Assembly: GCA_963747595.1 (NCBI GenBank)
Contig: CAVVFO010000002.1
Span: 1,488,001-1,552,000, forward strand
Length of the DNA stretch: 64,000 nt
Reading direction: 5' to 3'
From: Oleiagrimonas sp963747595
Lineage (GTDB): Bacteria > Pseudomonadota > Gammaproteobacteria > Xanthomonadales > Rhodanobacteraceae
Shown: positions 52,603-61,527 of the stretch, in pieces
How the letters are laid out: each line of letters begins with the position of its first letter
How positions within the stretch are numbered: position 1 is the stretch's first letter
Position numbers and translations under genes: made by a program
The notes under the pieces: model-generated
Told to the model about the DNA's origin: nothing
Seen by the model: only the letters and a program-made list of their open reading frames with translations
Database searches by the model: none

Positions 52603-53874
52603 ATGAATCTCAAGCTGCGCCTGATCGTGATGAACATCCTGCAGTATTACGTGTGGGGTGCGTGGCTGATCAGCATCGGCGTGTACTGGTTCGAAAACCG
52701 TCACTGGTCGGGCGGCTCGTTCGGCATCATCTTCTCCACGATGGGCATCGCCTCGCTGTTCATGCCTTCGATCACCGGCATCATCGCCGACAAGTGGATC
52801 AACGCCGAGAAGCTGTACGGGGTGTTGCAGATCCTGGGCGCCGGCATGCTCTTCGCGCTGCCGCAGGTCAACGATCCCACCACGTTCTTCTGGGTGATGC
52901 TGGTCAACATGTGCCTGTACATGCCCACCATTTCGCTGTCGATCACGGTGGCCTATGCGGCACTGAAGAACGACGGCAAGGACGTGGTGCGCGATTACCC
53001 GCCGATCCGCGTGTGGGGCACCATCGGCTTCATCGCCGCCATGTGGACCATCAACCTGCTGCATCTGGGCGCCTCGGCGGACCAGTTCTACGTCGCCTCC
53101 GCGGCATCGCTGCTGCTGGGCCTCTATGCCTTCACGCTGCCGCCCTGCCCGCCCAAGCTCAACCAGGATCGCGTGCGTACGGTCAGCGACTCGCTGGGCC
53201 TGACCGCGTTCAAGCTGTTCAAGGATCCGCAGATGGCGATCTTCTTCATCTTCGCCATGCTGCTGGGGGCGGCGCTGCAGCTGACCAACGCCTATGGCGA
53301 CGCCTTCCTGCACAGCTTCGACAGCATGCCGCAGTACGCGCACCTGACCGCAGTGAAATACCCGGAAATCATCCTTTCGATCTCGCAGGTTTCGGAAACG
53401 CTGTTCATCCTGGCCATTCCGTTCTTCCTCAAGCGCTTCGGCATCAAGGGCGTGATGGTGATGAGCATGTTCGCCTGGGTGCTGCGCTTCGGCCTGTTCG
53501 GCTTCGGCAATCCGGGCAGCGGACTGTGGATGATCATCCTCTCGTGCATCGTCTACGGCATGGCATTCGACTTCTTCAACATTTCCGGCTCGCTGTACGT
53601 GGAATCGCAGGCGCCGCCGAAGATCCGTGCCAGCGCGCAGGGCCTGTTCATGCTCATGACCAACGGCATCGGCGCGGTGCTGGGCAGCACCATCAGCGGT
53701 TTCGTCATCGAACAATTCTTCACCCGTGCCGACGGCAGCAAGCAGTGGCATGACATCTGGCTCAGTTTTGCGGCGTACGCGCTGGTGGTCGCCGTGCTGT
53801 TCATCGCCCTGTTCCGCAAGCACCGCGACCCCAGGGTGGTCCAACATCTCGAAGCCAGTCCGGAAGTGCCATGA
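52603..53874 (+). CDS. Nucleoside:proton symporter (NupG/XapB-like MFS)
   Basis: 423 aa with 12 predicted helices and no signal peptide. The N-terminus LRLIVMNILQYYVWGAWLISIGVYW, the loop ALKNDGKDVVRDYPPIRVWGTIGF and the late FNISGSLYVESQAPPKIRASAQGLFM match the nucleoside/H+ symporter family around E. coli NupG and XapB. The next gene, a PfkB sugar/nucleoside kinase, overlaps it by 4 nt. Together they suggest uptake and phosphorylation of a nucleoside or ribose moiety; which one is not resolved. Confidence 0.85.
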   Translation: MNLKLRLIVMNILQYYVWGAWLISIGVYWFENRHWSGGSFGIIFSTMGIASLFMPSITGIIADKWINAEKLYGVLQILGAGMLFALPQVNDPTTFFWVMLVNMCLYMPTISLSITVAYAALKNDGKDVVRDYPPIRVWGTIGFIAAMWTINLLHLGASADQFYVASAASLLLGLYAFTLPPCPPKLNQDRVRTVSDSLGLTAFKLFKDPQMAIFFIFAMLLGAALQLTNAYGDAFLHSFDSMPQYAHLTAVKYPEIILSISQVSETLFILAIPFFLKRFGIKGVMVMSMFAWVLRFGLFGFGNPGSGLWMIILSCIVYGMAFDFFNISGSLYVESQAPPKIRASAQGLFMLMTNGIGAVLGSTISGFVIEQFFTRADGSKQWHDIWLSFAAYALVVAVLFIALFRKHRDPRVVQHLEASPEVP

Positions 53875-54839
53875 GCGGCACCATCATCGTCGTGGGCAGC
53901 TACAACCAGGATCACGCCTGGCGCGTGGACCGGTTCCCCCTCCCCGGGGAAACCCGGCGCGGCAGCGGCTTCGAGACCGGCCCTGGCGGCAAGGGCTTCA
54001 ATCAGGCGGTGGCGTGCGTGCGACAGGGCGTGGACACGCTGTTCCTGGGTGCCCGGGGCCACGACGCCCTGGGCGAAAACGCCGCGCGCACCGCGTCCCA
54101 AGAGGGGATCGCCTGTCGCTGGCAGACCTGCGAGGACGTGCCCACCGGCAGCGCCTGCATCGTGGTGGATGCCGATGGACAGAACCAGATCGTGGTCGAT
54201 CTGGCCGCCAACGACCGCCTGGACGCGGAGTTCCTGCGCGCGCAGCACACCGCCTTCGGCACCGCCGAGGTGCTGCTGGTGCAGCTGGAAATCTCCATCG
54301 AGGCGGTCACTGCCGCACTCGATCTGGCCGGGCGTCACGGCCTCGTACGCATCCTCAATCCCGCCCCCGTGCATGCGAAGCTGACCCATGACCTGCTGCG
54401 CCAGGCTGACGTGCTGACCCCCAACGAAAGCGAATTCGCGCTGCTGTGCGGCCGCTTCCTGGATATCGACATGCACGCCGACGGCATCGCCGCCATGGAT
54501 GACACCACCCTGCACGCATTGGCACGACGCCTGAGCCAAGGCAGCGTCGTCGTCACCCTGGGCAAGCAGGGCTGTTTCGTCTCTCACGGCAATGCGCGCC
54601 GCGGCGACAAGGGCGACCACTATCGCGTGCCTGCGGAAAAGGTGCAGCCGGTGGATACCACGGCCGCCGGCGACGCCTTCTGCGGCGCGCTGGCCGCCGG
54701 CCTGGTGCGCCTGGGCCATGGCCCCTTCGCCGATGCCGTGCGCCATGCCAATCGCGTTGCCGCCATGGCCACGGAAACGCCTGGCGCCGCTGCCTCCATG
54801 CCGCGCCACGACGCCGTCATCGCGCGCTTCGACACCTGA
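53871..54839 (+). CDS. PfkB family kinase (ribokinase-like)
   Basis: 322 aa. N-terminal GSYNQDHAWRVDRFPLPGET, substrate motif GPGGKGFNQAVACVRQG, ILNPAPVHA, ADVLTPNESEFALL and the catalytic signature PVDTTAAGDAFCGALAAG with the Asp base. This order matches ribokinase. A 35-residue stretch between NESEFALL and the last motifs is longer than in E. coli RbsK. Coupling to a nucleoside transporter by an ATGA overlap makes a nucleoside kinase equally possible. Confidence 0.85.
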   Translation: MSGTIIVVGSYNQDHAWRVDRFPLPGETRRGSGFETGPGGKGFNQAVACVRQGVDTLFLGARGHDALGENAARTASQEGIACRWQTCEDVPTGSACIVVDADGQNQIVVDLAANDRLDAEFLRAQHTAFGTAEVLLVQLEISIEAVTAALDLAGRHGLVRILNPAPVHAKLTHDLLRQADVLTPNESEFALLCGRFLDIDMHADGIAAMDDTTLHALARRLSQGSVVVTLGKQGCFVSHGNARRGDKGDHYRVPAEKVQPVDTTAAGDAFCGALAAGLVRLGHGPFADAVRHANRVAAMATETPGAAASMPRHDAVIARFDT

Positions 54840-54902
54840 AGCCTCGCGCACGTTGCGGCAGCGACAGCACGTTGCGACGCCAACCCCATTACAATGCGCG
54901 CC

Positions 54903-55892
54903 ATGCAGATCGGCCCCTATACGATCGACCCGCCGGTGGTGCTGGCCCCGATGGCCGGCGTCACCGACAAGCCGTTCCGCCAACTGTGCAAGCAGATGGG
55001 CGCGGGTCTGGCCGTGTCCGAAATGACCAGCGCTGACCCGCGCCTGTGGAATACCACCAAGTCGCTGCGGCGCATGGACCACGACGGCGAACCGGATCCC
55101 ATTGCGGTACAGATCGCCGGCTACGATCCCGGCATGCTGGCCGAGGCAGCGCGCTTCAATGTCGAGCACGGCGCGCAGATCATCGATATCAACATGGGCT
55201 GTCCCGCGAAGAAAGTCTGCAACGTGTGGTCGGGATCCGCACTACTGCAGGATGAGCCACTGGTGGCGCGCATCGTGCAGGCGGTGGTGGATGCCGTGGA
55301 CGTGCCGGTGACGCTGAAGATCCGTACCGGCTGGGACCGCCAGCACAAGAATGCCTTGAACATCGCGCGCATCGCCGCGGACGCTGGCATCGCCGCACTG
55401 GCCGTGCATGGCCGCACCCGCGCCGACAAGTATCAGGGCGAGGCCGAATACGCCACCATCGCTGCAGTCAAGGCAGCGGTCGGCATCCCGGTGCTGGCCA
55501 ACGGCGATGTCACCACCCCCGAGCGTGCCCGTGACGTACTGCAAATCACCGGTGCCGATGCGCTGATGATCGGCCGTGGCGCGCAGGGCCGCCCGTGGAT
55601 CTTCCGCGAGATCGCGCACTTCCTGCGCACCGGCCATCACCTTCCCCCTCCGACGCCAGCCGAGATCTGCGCCATCCTGTGCACACACCTCGCGCATCTG
55701 CACGCGTTCTACGGCGAGTGCCAAGGCGTGCGCATCGCGCGCAAACACCTGGGCTGGTACGCCAAGGACCAGCCGGAAAATGCGGCGTTCCGCGCCCTGG
55801 TCAATCGCGCCGAGAGTGCCAGAGAACAACTGCGCCTGACGCGCAACTACTTCGCGCAGCTCGAAGAACATGCGTTGCGAGACGCCGCCTGA
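54903..55892 (+). CDS. dusB: tRNA-dihydrouridine synthase DusB
   Basis: 329-aa FMN enzyme that reduces a specific uridine in the tRNA D-loop. TIM-barrel N-terminus LAPMAGVTDKPFRQLC, catalytic Cys in NMGCPAKKVCNVWSGSALL, KIRTGWD, VHGRTR and GADALMIGRGAQGRPWIF are intact. The ATG at 54903 is preferred because a TACAAT -10-like hexamer overlaps the ATG nine bases upstream. In E. coli fis follows dusB; here a diguanylate cyclase gene follows instead. Confidence 0.93.
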   Translation: MQIGPYTIDPPVVLAPMAGVTDKPFRQLCKQMGAGLAVSEMTSADPRLWNTTKSLRRMDHDGEPDPIAVQIAGYDPGMLAEAARFNVEHGAQIIDINMGCPAKKVCNVWSGSALLQDEPLVARIVQAVVDAVDVPVTLKIRTGWDRQHKNALNIARIAADAGIAALAVHGRTRADKYQGEAEYATIAAVKAAVGIPVLANGDVTTPERARDVLQITGADALMIGRGAQGRPWIFREIAHFLRTGHHLPPPTPAEICAILCTHLAHLHAFYGECQGVRIARKHLGWYAKDQPENAAFRALVNRAESAREQLRLTRNYFAQLEEHALRDAA

Positions 55893-56038
55893 AAGCCCGG
55901 ACACATATCCGGACTGCGCCATGATCCGTAGACAACGGGGGGCGGAAAAGAAAACAGGGTATATTCGACGCGGGAGAGGGAGCGTGTCCCGGCCGTTCCG
56001 GGACATGCACGTAAACGGAATGTGGCGGGGGAGCAGCC

Positions 56039-57391
56039 ATGGACAACGCATCAGATTACTGGCAACGGCGCTATTATGAGGCCCTTGAAGGCTTCAACGT
56101 GGACGAACGGCGCTGGCACCGCGTCGACGCCCTCCTGCGCCGCCTCGTGCAACGTCTGCTGCTGGTCGCCAATGGTCGCGGCGAACGCCTGGATGCCATC
56201 ATCGGCCAGGTACGTGACGCCGTCGTCGCCGATGGCGACGAGCAGATCCTGACGCAGGTCATCTCCGACCTCTCCGACGCCATCATGGAGCTGGATCCGA
56301 CGCACCAGATCAAGGCGTTCCGTGGCGATGACGATGCAGCCGAAACCACGCCTCAATCTTCCGTCGGCAGCCTTCTGGCGCATCTCCTCGACCGCCTGGC
56401 GCTGACTCCCGACCTGGCCGAACGCGCCGGCAAGCTGCGCGCGGCCATCGACACGGCCGCCTTCGCCGACATGATCGGCCACACCGAACAGATCGCCACC
56501 CTGGTCAACCGCCAGTGCGCCCTGCTGGTCGCCGACAAGGCCCGTGTCGATGCCCTGCTGCACCACGTCGCCGAGCACATCGGCGAGCTGGAACGCTATC
56601 TGCACGGGCAGAGTGACCAGCTGGATGCGGGCAAGCAATCGCGCCAGGAACTGGACGCCCACATGCAGGCCACGGTGCAGCAGATGCACCTGGACATCGA
56701 TCAGGCCGACCAGCTGGACACCCTGCAACAACAGGTACAGGCGCATCTGTCCGGCATTGGCAGCTCGCTGGACAGCTTTCACCGCCGCGAGGACGCGCGC
56801 GAGTTGCTCTGGCTGGAACGCACCCAGGGCATGTCCGCTCGCATCCGCGAGCTGGAAGCCACTTCGAAGGAGCTGGAGCGGTCCCTGCACGAACACAAGA
56901 AACAAGCGCTCACGGATCGTCTCACCGGCATCGCCAACCGTGTCGCCTTCGAGGAACGCATTGCCGAGGCCTGCCGCCGTTTCAAACGCTCGGCGCTGCC
57001 GGCCGGTCTGCTGGTGCTGGATATTGACCGCTTCAAGACCATCAATGACCGTTTTGGTCACTCCGCCGGCGACCGCGCCCTGCGCGTGGTGGCGCAACAG
57101 CTGCGTGCGCAGCTGCGCATGACCGACTTCCTGGCCCGCTACGGCGGCGAGGAGTTCGTGATCGTGCTGGAGGCGGTCAACGCGGATGACGCGCTGCTGG
57201 TCGCGGAGAAATTGCGCTCGCATATCGCCGAGCTGAAATTTCATGTGCGTGGCCAGCCGGTGCAGATCACCTTGTCTGCCGGCGTCACCGCGTTGCAGGC
57301 GGACGACACGCCCGAGGCGGCCTTCGACCGCGCCGACCGCGCGCTGTATCAGGCCAAGCGCGACGGACGCAACACCAGCGCAGCCGCCTGA
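56039..57391 (+). CDS. GGDEF-domain diguanylate cyclase
   Basis: 450-aa soluble protein with no membrane segment. About 270 N-terminal residues are largely helical with extended coiled coil (about 200-285) and no recognised sensor domain. The C-terminal cyclase (about 290-450) has the active-site GGEEF at 369-373 and a product-inhibition site RMTD at 360-363, five residues before it, so it should make cyclic di-GMP and be feedback inhibited. No EAL domain. The ATG is preceded by a GGGGGAG-like ribosome site. Confidence 0.9.
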   Translation: MDNASDYWQRRYYEALEGFNVDERRWHRVDALLRRLVQRLLLVANGRGERLDAIIGQVRDAVVADGDEQILTQVISDLSDAIMELDPTHQIKAFRGDDDAAETTPQSSVGSLLAHLLDRLALTPDLAERAGKLRAAIDTAAFADMIGHTEQIATLVNRQCALLVADKARVDALLHHVAEHIGELERYLHGQSDQLDAGKQSRQELDAHMQATVQQMHLDIDQADQLDTLQQQVQAHLSGIGSSLDSFHRREDARELLWLERTQGMSARIRELEATSKELERSLHEHKKQALTDRLTGIANRVAFEERIAEACRRFKRSALPAGLLVLDIDRFKTINDRFGHSAGDRALRVVAQQLRAQLRMTDFLARYGGEEFVIVLEAVNADDALLVAEKLRSHIAELKFHVRGQPVQITLSAGVTALQADDTPEAAFDRADRALYQAKRDGRNTSAAA

Positions 57392-57553
57392 AAGCCGGCG
57401 GCGATTCGCCGGATGCTTCAGGATCGCCCGCCAGCCGCCTCCAGCCGAATATTACAGGGACGTCATCCCCCTGCTCCGTGGCTTCACGCGCATGTCTGTA
57501 TGCTGAAACTGAGCTTGCATCCGACCTGACAACGCACCACCGGGGGACCACCC

Positions 57554-58672
57554 ATGCTGAAGATTCTGTTTCTGCGCAGCCTCACGCTTGCGTTGTTGAC
57601 TCTCTCATCACCGGCGCTGGCGCAGAGCAGCGCACCGACACCGGCCGTCAGCACACGGGCGGCGGCGGGAACACTCACCGTGGGCGTCAAGGTGGCACCG
57701 CCTTTCGTGGTCAAGAACGGCAATCACTACAGCGGCCTGGGCATCGACCTGTGGCAGAAAGTGGCCGCCGACCACGGCTGGAAGTTCCATTACCAGCCCT
57801 ACTCCCTGGAGGGCCTGCTCCAGGCCGCCAGCCAGGGCAAGGTGGACGTCGGCATCGGTGCCATCACCGCCACGGCGGCGCGCGAAAAGCAGATGGATTT
57901 CACCCACACCATCATCAGCACCGGACTGGGCGTGGCGACCCAGAGCCAGGAACGCTCCGGCTGGTTGTCGGTCCTCTCCGCGCTGGCCTCGCCCGCCTTC
58001 CTGAGCATCATCGGCATCCTCGTCGTGCTGCTTCTGGTCGTTGGCATCATTGCCTGGGCACTGGAGCGCAACGTCAACGCCGAGCAGTTCGGCGAGACTC
58101 ACGGACGCGGCATCTTCTCCGGGTTCTGGTGGGCCATGGTCACCATGACCACCGTCGGCTACGGCGATATCGCGCCACGCTCCGTGGGCGGGCGCATCCT
58201 GGCCATCATCTGGATGTTGACGGCCCTGATCATTACATCGTTCTTCACCGCCGCCATCACCAGCGCGCTGACCGTGGGCAAGCTCAATGCGCAGGTGCAC
58301 AGTGCCAGCGATCTGGCGCACATGAGCGTATGCAGCCTGCCCGGCAGCACCAGCGCCAGCTGGCTGGATTCACGCCACATCGACTACCGCCACGCGGACA
58401 ACCTGGCGGCCGCGCTGAAACAGTTGAAGAACGGCACCTGCGACGCAGTGGTCTACGACAAGCCGTTGTTGAGCTACATGATCGGCCAGCACTACAAGGG
58501 CAAGCTGCGCGTGCTGCCGCTGACCCTGGCGCGACAGGACTATGCCTTCGCACTGCCGCCGCAGAGCCCGCTGCGCGAGGAGATCAACGCCTCCCTGCTC
58601 AGGCGTATCAACGCGCCCAACTGGACCACCTACCTGAACCGCTACCTGGGCAGCGACGGCGGCGGACAGTAA
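57554..58672 (+). CDS. GluR0-like ligand-gated potassium channel
   Basis: 372 aa. A signal peptide (about 1-23, cleaved after ALA) precedes lobe 1 of a periplasmic amino-acid-binding fold (about 38-135, TVGVKVAPPFVVK, GIDLWQKVA). Next are TM1 (about 150-175), a pore helix FWWAMVTMTT, the selectivity filter TVGYGD (200-205) and TM2 (about 212-240). Lobe 2 (about 245-365) follows. This is the circularly split architecture of prokaryotic ionotropic glutamate receptors such as Synechocystis GluR0; the filter predicts K+ selectivity. The ligand is unknown. It is a single gene with no transporter partners. Confidence 0.88.
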   Translation: MLKILFLRSLTLALLTLSSPALAQSSAPTPAVSTRAAAGTLTVGVKVAPPFVVKNGNHYSGLGIDLWQKVAADHGWKFHYQPYSLEGLLQAASQGKVDVGIGAITATAAREKQMDFTHTIISTGLGVATQSQERSGWLSVLSALASPAFLSIIGILVVLLLVVGIIAWALERNVNAEQFGETHGRGIFSGFWWAMVTMTTVGYGDIAPRSVGGRILAIIWMLTALIITSFFTAAITSALTVGKLNAQVHSASDLAHMSVCSLPGSTSASWLDSRHIDYRHADNLAAALKQLKNGTCDAVVYDKPLLSYMIGQHYKGKLRVLPLTLARQDYAFALPPQSPLREEINASLLRRINAPNWTTYLNRYLGSDGGGQ

Positions 58673-58827
58673 CCCGGAAACAAACAGCATCCATCGACGC
58701 ACATCTGAACCGGGCAGCAATGCCATGCTGCTCCGTCCCGCAACGCATCATGCAATCCGTCGGGCGCAGATGTATCATGCGCCCTTTCGTTTCATCTCTC
58801 TATCCGCAACAAAGGATATAAAGCGCG

Positions 58828-60072
58828 ATGAGCAGCTATTTGTTCACGTCCGAATCGGTCTCCGAAGGTCATCCGGACAAGGTCGCCGACCAGATCTCCG
58901 ATGCCGTGCTCGATGCCATCATCGCGCAGGACCCCAAGGCACGCGTCGCCTGCGAAACCATGGTCAAGACCGGTGTGGCCATCGTCTCCGGCGAAGTGAC
59001 CACCAGCGCCTGGGTGGATATCGAGGAGCTGACCCGCAAGGTCATCACCGACATCGGCTACGATTCCTCCGAAGTCGGCTTCGACGGCGCCACCTGCGGC
59101 GTGCTCAACCTCATCGGCAAGCAATCGCCGGACATCAACCGTGGCGTGGACCGCCGCAAGCCCGAGGAACAGGGCGCCGGCGACCAGGGCCTGATGTTCG
59201 GCTACGCCTGCAACGAGACCGACACGCTGATGCCCGCGCCGATCCACTACGCGCATCGCCTGGTCGAACAGCAGTCGAAGATCCGCAAACAGCGCAATTC
59301 GCCCCTGCCGTGGCTGCGCCCGGACGCCAAGAGCCAGGTCACCCTGCGCTACGCCAACGGCCACATCGACGGCATCGATGCCGTGGTGCTGTCCACCCAG
59401 CACGACCCGGGCATCAGGCAGAAGGAACTTGTGGAGGGCGTGCGCGAACACATTCTCAAGCCCGTGCTGCCTGACGCATGGCTGAAGTCGCTGGGCAAGT
59501 CCAAGGTCCACATCAACCCCACCGGTCTGTTCGTCATCGGCGGCCCGGTCGGCGATTGCGGCCTCACCGGCCGCAAGATCATCGTCGACACCTACGGCGG
59601 CATGGCCCGCCACGGCGGCGGCGCGTTCTCCGGCAAGGATCCGTCCAAGGTCGACCGCTCCGCTACCTATGCCTGCCGCTACGTGGCCAAGAACATCGTC
59701 GCCGCCGGCATCGCCGACAAGTGCGAGGTACAGGTCAGCTACGCCATCGGCGTGGCCAACCCCACCTCCATCTCGGTGACCACCTTCGGCACCGGCAAGA
59801 TCACCGACGACAGGATCGAGAAGCTGATCCGCCAGCACTTCGACCTGCGCCCCTACGGCATCCTCAAGATGCTGGACCTCATCCACCCCATGTACCAGCG
59901 CACCGCCAGCTACGGCCACTTCGGCCGCAAGCCGGTGGCCAAGGCCAACTACACCATCAACGTCATGGAAAAGGGCCGCATGGCCAAACAGAAGATGGAT
60001 CCGTTCGAGGCATTTACGTGGGAGAAGACGGACAAGGCCGAACAGTTGCGCAAGGCCGCGAAGTTGAAGTGA
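58828..60072 (+). CDS. metK: S-adenosylmethionine synthetase
   Basis: 414-aa enzyme forming SAM from methionine and ATP. N-terminal FTSESVSEGHPDKVADQISDA, the GAGDQGLMFGYA signature, and the P-loop-like GGGAFSGKDPSKVDRSA are intact. An AAAGGA ribosome site precedes the ATG. The 155-nt upstream region shows no SAM or SAH riboswitch that I could recognise. The usual downstream partner ahcY is not present here. Confidence 0.96.
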   Translation: MSSYLFTSESVSEGHPDKVADQISDAVLDAIIAQDPKARVACETMVKTGVAIVSGEVTTSAWVDIEELTRKVITDIGYDSSEVGFDGATCGVLNLIGKQSPDINRGVDRRKPEEQGAGDQGLMFGYACNETDTLMPAPIHYAHRLVEQQSKIRKQRNSPLPWLRPDAKSQVTLRYANGHIDGIDAVVLSTQHDPGIRQKELVEGVREHILKPVLPDAWLKSLGKSKVHINPTGLFVIGGPVGDCGLTGRKIIVDTYGGMARHGGGAFSGKDPSKVDRSATYACRYVAKNIVAAGIADKCEVQVSYAIGVANPTSISVTTFGTGKITDDRIEKLIRQHFDLRPYGILKMLDLIHPMYQRTASYGHFGRKPVAKANYTINVMEKGRMAKQKMDPFEAFTWEKTDKAEQLRKAAKLK

Positions 60073-60104
60073 GATTTCTTACTCAGCTGTTGAGAATCAA
60101 TGGA

Positions 60105-60132
60105 ACGGGCCACTCCAAGGTGGCCCGTTTTG
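60105..60132 (+). terminator. Rho-independent terminator of metK
   Basis: Perfect 10-bp stem (60105-60114 with 60121-60130) with a 6-nt loop, ending in TTTT and starting with AA, 32 nt after the metK stop. It is the most typical terminator in the window. Confidence 0.85.
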
Positions 60133-60177
60133 CATTTGGGTAATGAAACAACCACGATCGGGTAATAAGTAAACCTG

Positions 60178-60202
60178 ACCCTGTTGCTCAGACCCTGTTG
60201 CC
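60178..60202. repeat. Short direct repeat downstream of metK
   Basis: An 11-mer GACCCTGTTGC occurs at 60178-60188 and 60192-60202, a 14-nt period. Nearby, GGGTAAT also occurs twice (60138 and about 60162). Slippage or an old insertion scar are possible; nothing else lies in this 200-nt gap besides the metK terminator. Confidence 0.5.
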
Positions 60203-60280
60203 CACACTCCGGATATGCGGTCATCCACCGACGAGGCGGGCAGCGGAGCCCGCAACAGGCGGCGCTGGCATTCGGTGCTG

Positions 60281-60844
60281 TCAGCGCAGGTGTACGAACA
60301 GGATGCAGATATACAAAAGGAATATCACGAAATAGGTGACCGCCAGCGCGGCCTGCACCAGCACCCGCCGCGACAGCAACCCGGGTATTGCCAGCAGCAG
60401 CCACAACAGCCGCACCCCAGTGTCGAAATCCAGCGGCAGTGGCTGACCGAACATGTATTGCTGGAACAGGCTCGCCACAGGCACCAGCAGCATGACGAAG
60501 TAGAAAATCCGGCGTCGCTGGATAAACTCAGCCGCCAATTCACTGCCGTCCAGGCGCAAGTCCTGGGGCAGGATCAGGTAGGCAAGCACATACAGCAGCA
60601 TCGGCAGGATCATGAACGCCGCGTAGCTGAAGAAGGTCCACGTCTGCACATGGCGCCATTCGAATGAAACCCACCACACCTGGAAATGCGCCAGCAACAG
60701 CGTCAGCACGATCAGCATGACCCACCAAGAGGGTGCCAGCTGGCGTCCGTCACGCACCAGCCGGGCGATGCCTGACAGCAGCTGGGTGATACCGAGGCCC
60801 AGGATGATCGACAGCAGTACGGAGATGTATTCGAAATTGCTCAT
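60281..60844 (-). CDS. Hypothetical polytopic membrane protein
   Basis: 187 aa, not recognised. It is strongly hydrophobic with about six helices; the first (SVLLSIILGLGITQLLSGIARLV) has a glycine-rich face, and two Trp-rich segments (SWWVMLIV, FQVWWVSFEW) follow. No catalytic motif is visible. The ATG at 60844 is preferred over a GTG two codons upstream. It sits between metK and a truncated TPR gene, in a region flanked by short direct repeats, and may be a recent arrival. Confidence 0.7.
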   Translation of the reverse strand: MSNFEYISVLLSIILGLGITQLLSGIARLVRDGRQLAPSWWVMLIVLTLLLAHFQVWWVSFEWRHVQTWTFFSYAAFMILPMLLYVLAYLILPQDLRLDGSELAAEFIQRRRIFYFVMLLVPVASLFQQYMFGQPLPLDFDTGVRLLWLLLAIPGLLSRRVLVQAALAVTYFVIFLLYICILFVHLR

Positions 60845-60875
60845 CACCACCCTTCCCCGTGGCGTGCAGGCAAGG

Positions 60876-61475
60876 ATGCGTGAGCCACATCAAACCATAG
60901 CACTCGATCACGCAAATTGTCCCCGACACTCCCCGACACCTTTTCCGCTCAATCCCAACCTCTACGAGCCCTATTTCCTGTACGGCATGTGTTGCAGTTC
61001 GCGGGGGCTGTTCGAGAAGGCGGCGTGGCTGTATATCCGCGCGGCCGAGGTGAGTCCGGCCGACTATCTGCCGCTTGTCTACCTGAGCCAGGCCTATCAC
61101 GAGATGGGCCGCACCGATGATGAACTGCATACGCGCCGACGCGCCACGCACATGATCGAACGCGCCCTGCGGGTCAACCCGGACGATGCGCGTGCGCGCT
61201 ACATGGGTGCGGCCAATTTCGCCACCATGGGGGAAAAGGACAAGGCGATCGAGTGGGCCAATCTCGCATTGTGTTCCAGCGAGGACGAAGCCATGGTGTT
61301 CTACAATGCTGCCTGCACTTTTGCCGTGCTGGATGAGCGTGAGCGCGCCCTCGATCTGCTGGAGCGTTCAGCCGTCCTGGGCTGGGGTGACAGGGCGTGG
61401 ATGGCCAACGACAGCGATCTTGCCTCGCTGCGCGACCATCCGCGCTTCAATGCCCTGCTCGACAGACTGCACTGA
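60876..61475 (+). pseudogene. 5'-truncated TPR protein remnant
   Basis: The codable part from about 60945 (LNPNLYEPYFLYGM) onward contains roughly four tetratricopeptide repeats (RAAEVSPADYLPLVYLSQAY, ERALRVNPDDARARYMGAAN, AIEWANLALCSSEDEAMVFYN) and ends in a well-formed NDSDLASLRDHPRFNALLDRL. This is the C-terminal end usual for large kinase or adenylate-cyclase proteins with TPR tails. The N-terminal effector and transcription-factor domains are missing. In-frame codons 5' of 60945 look non-coding and include a tandem 10-mer. I read it as a remnant of a deleted larger gene; a short expressed TPR protein from the ATG at 60876 is not excluded. Confidence 0.65.
60921..60940. repeat. Tandem 10-mer at the TPR gene breakpoint
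   Basis: CCCCGACACT is followed at once by CCCCGACACC, exactly where homology to TPR proteins begins. It marks the likely rearrangement junction. Confidence 0.5.
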
Positions 61476-61527
61476 CCTCGGGGACCTGCGTGATCCCACA
61501 GCCCCCTTCGATGCACGCCGCTCCAGG

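Noticed and set aside
57478..58821. 447-aa plus-strand open frame overlapping the channel gene
   Set aside because: Shifted frame of the GluR0-like gene; Arg/His-rich with no domain, while the other frame has clear motifs.
58673..58827. Possible SAM or SAH riboswitch upstream of metK
   Set aside because: I looked for the conserved cores and found no convincing helix set or motif in the 155 nt.
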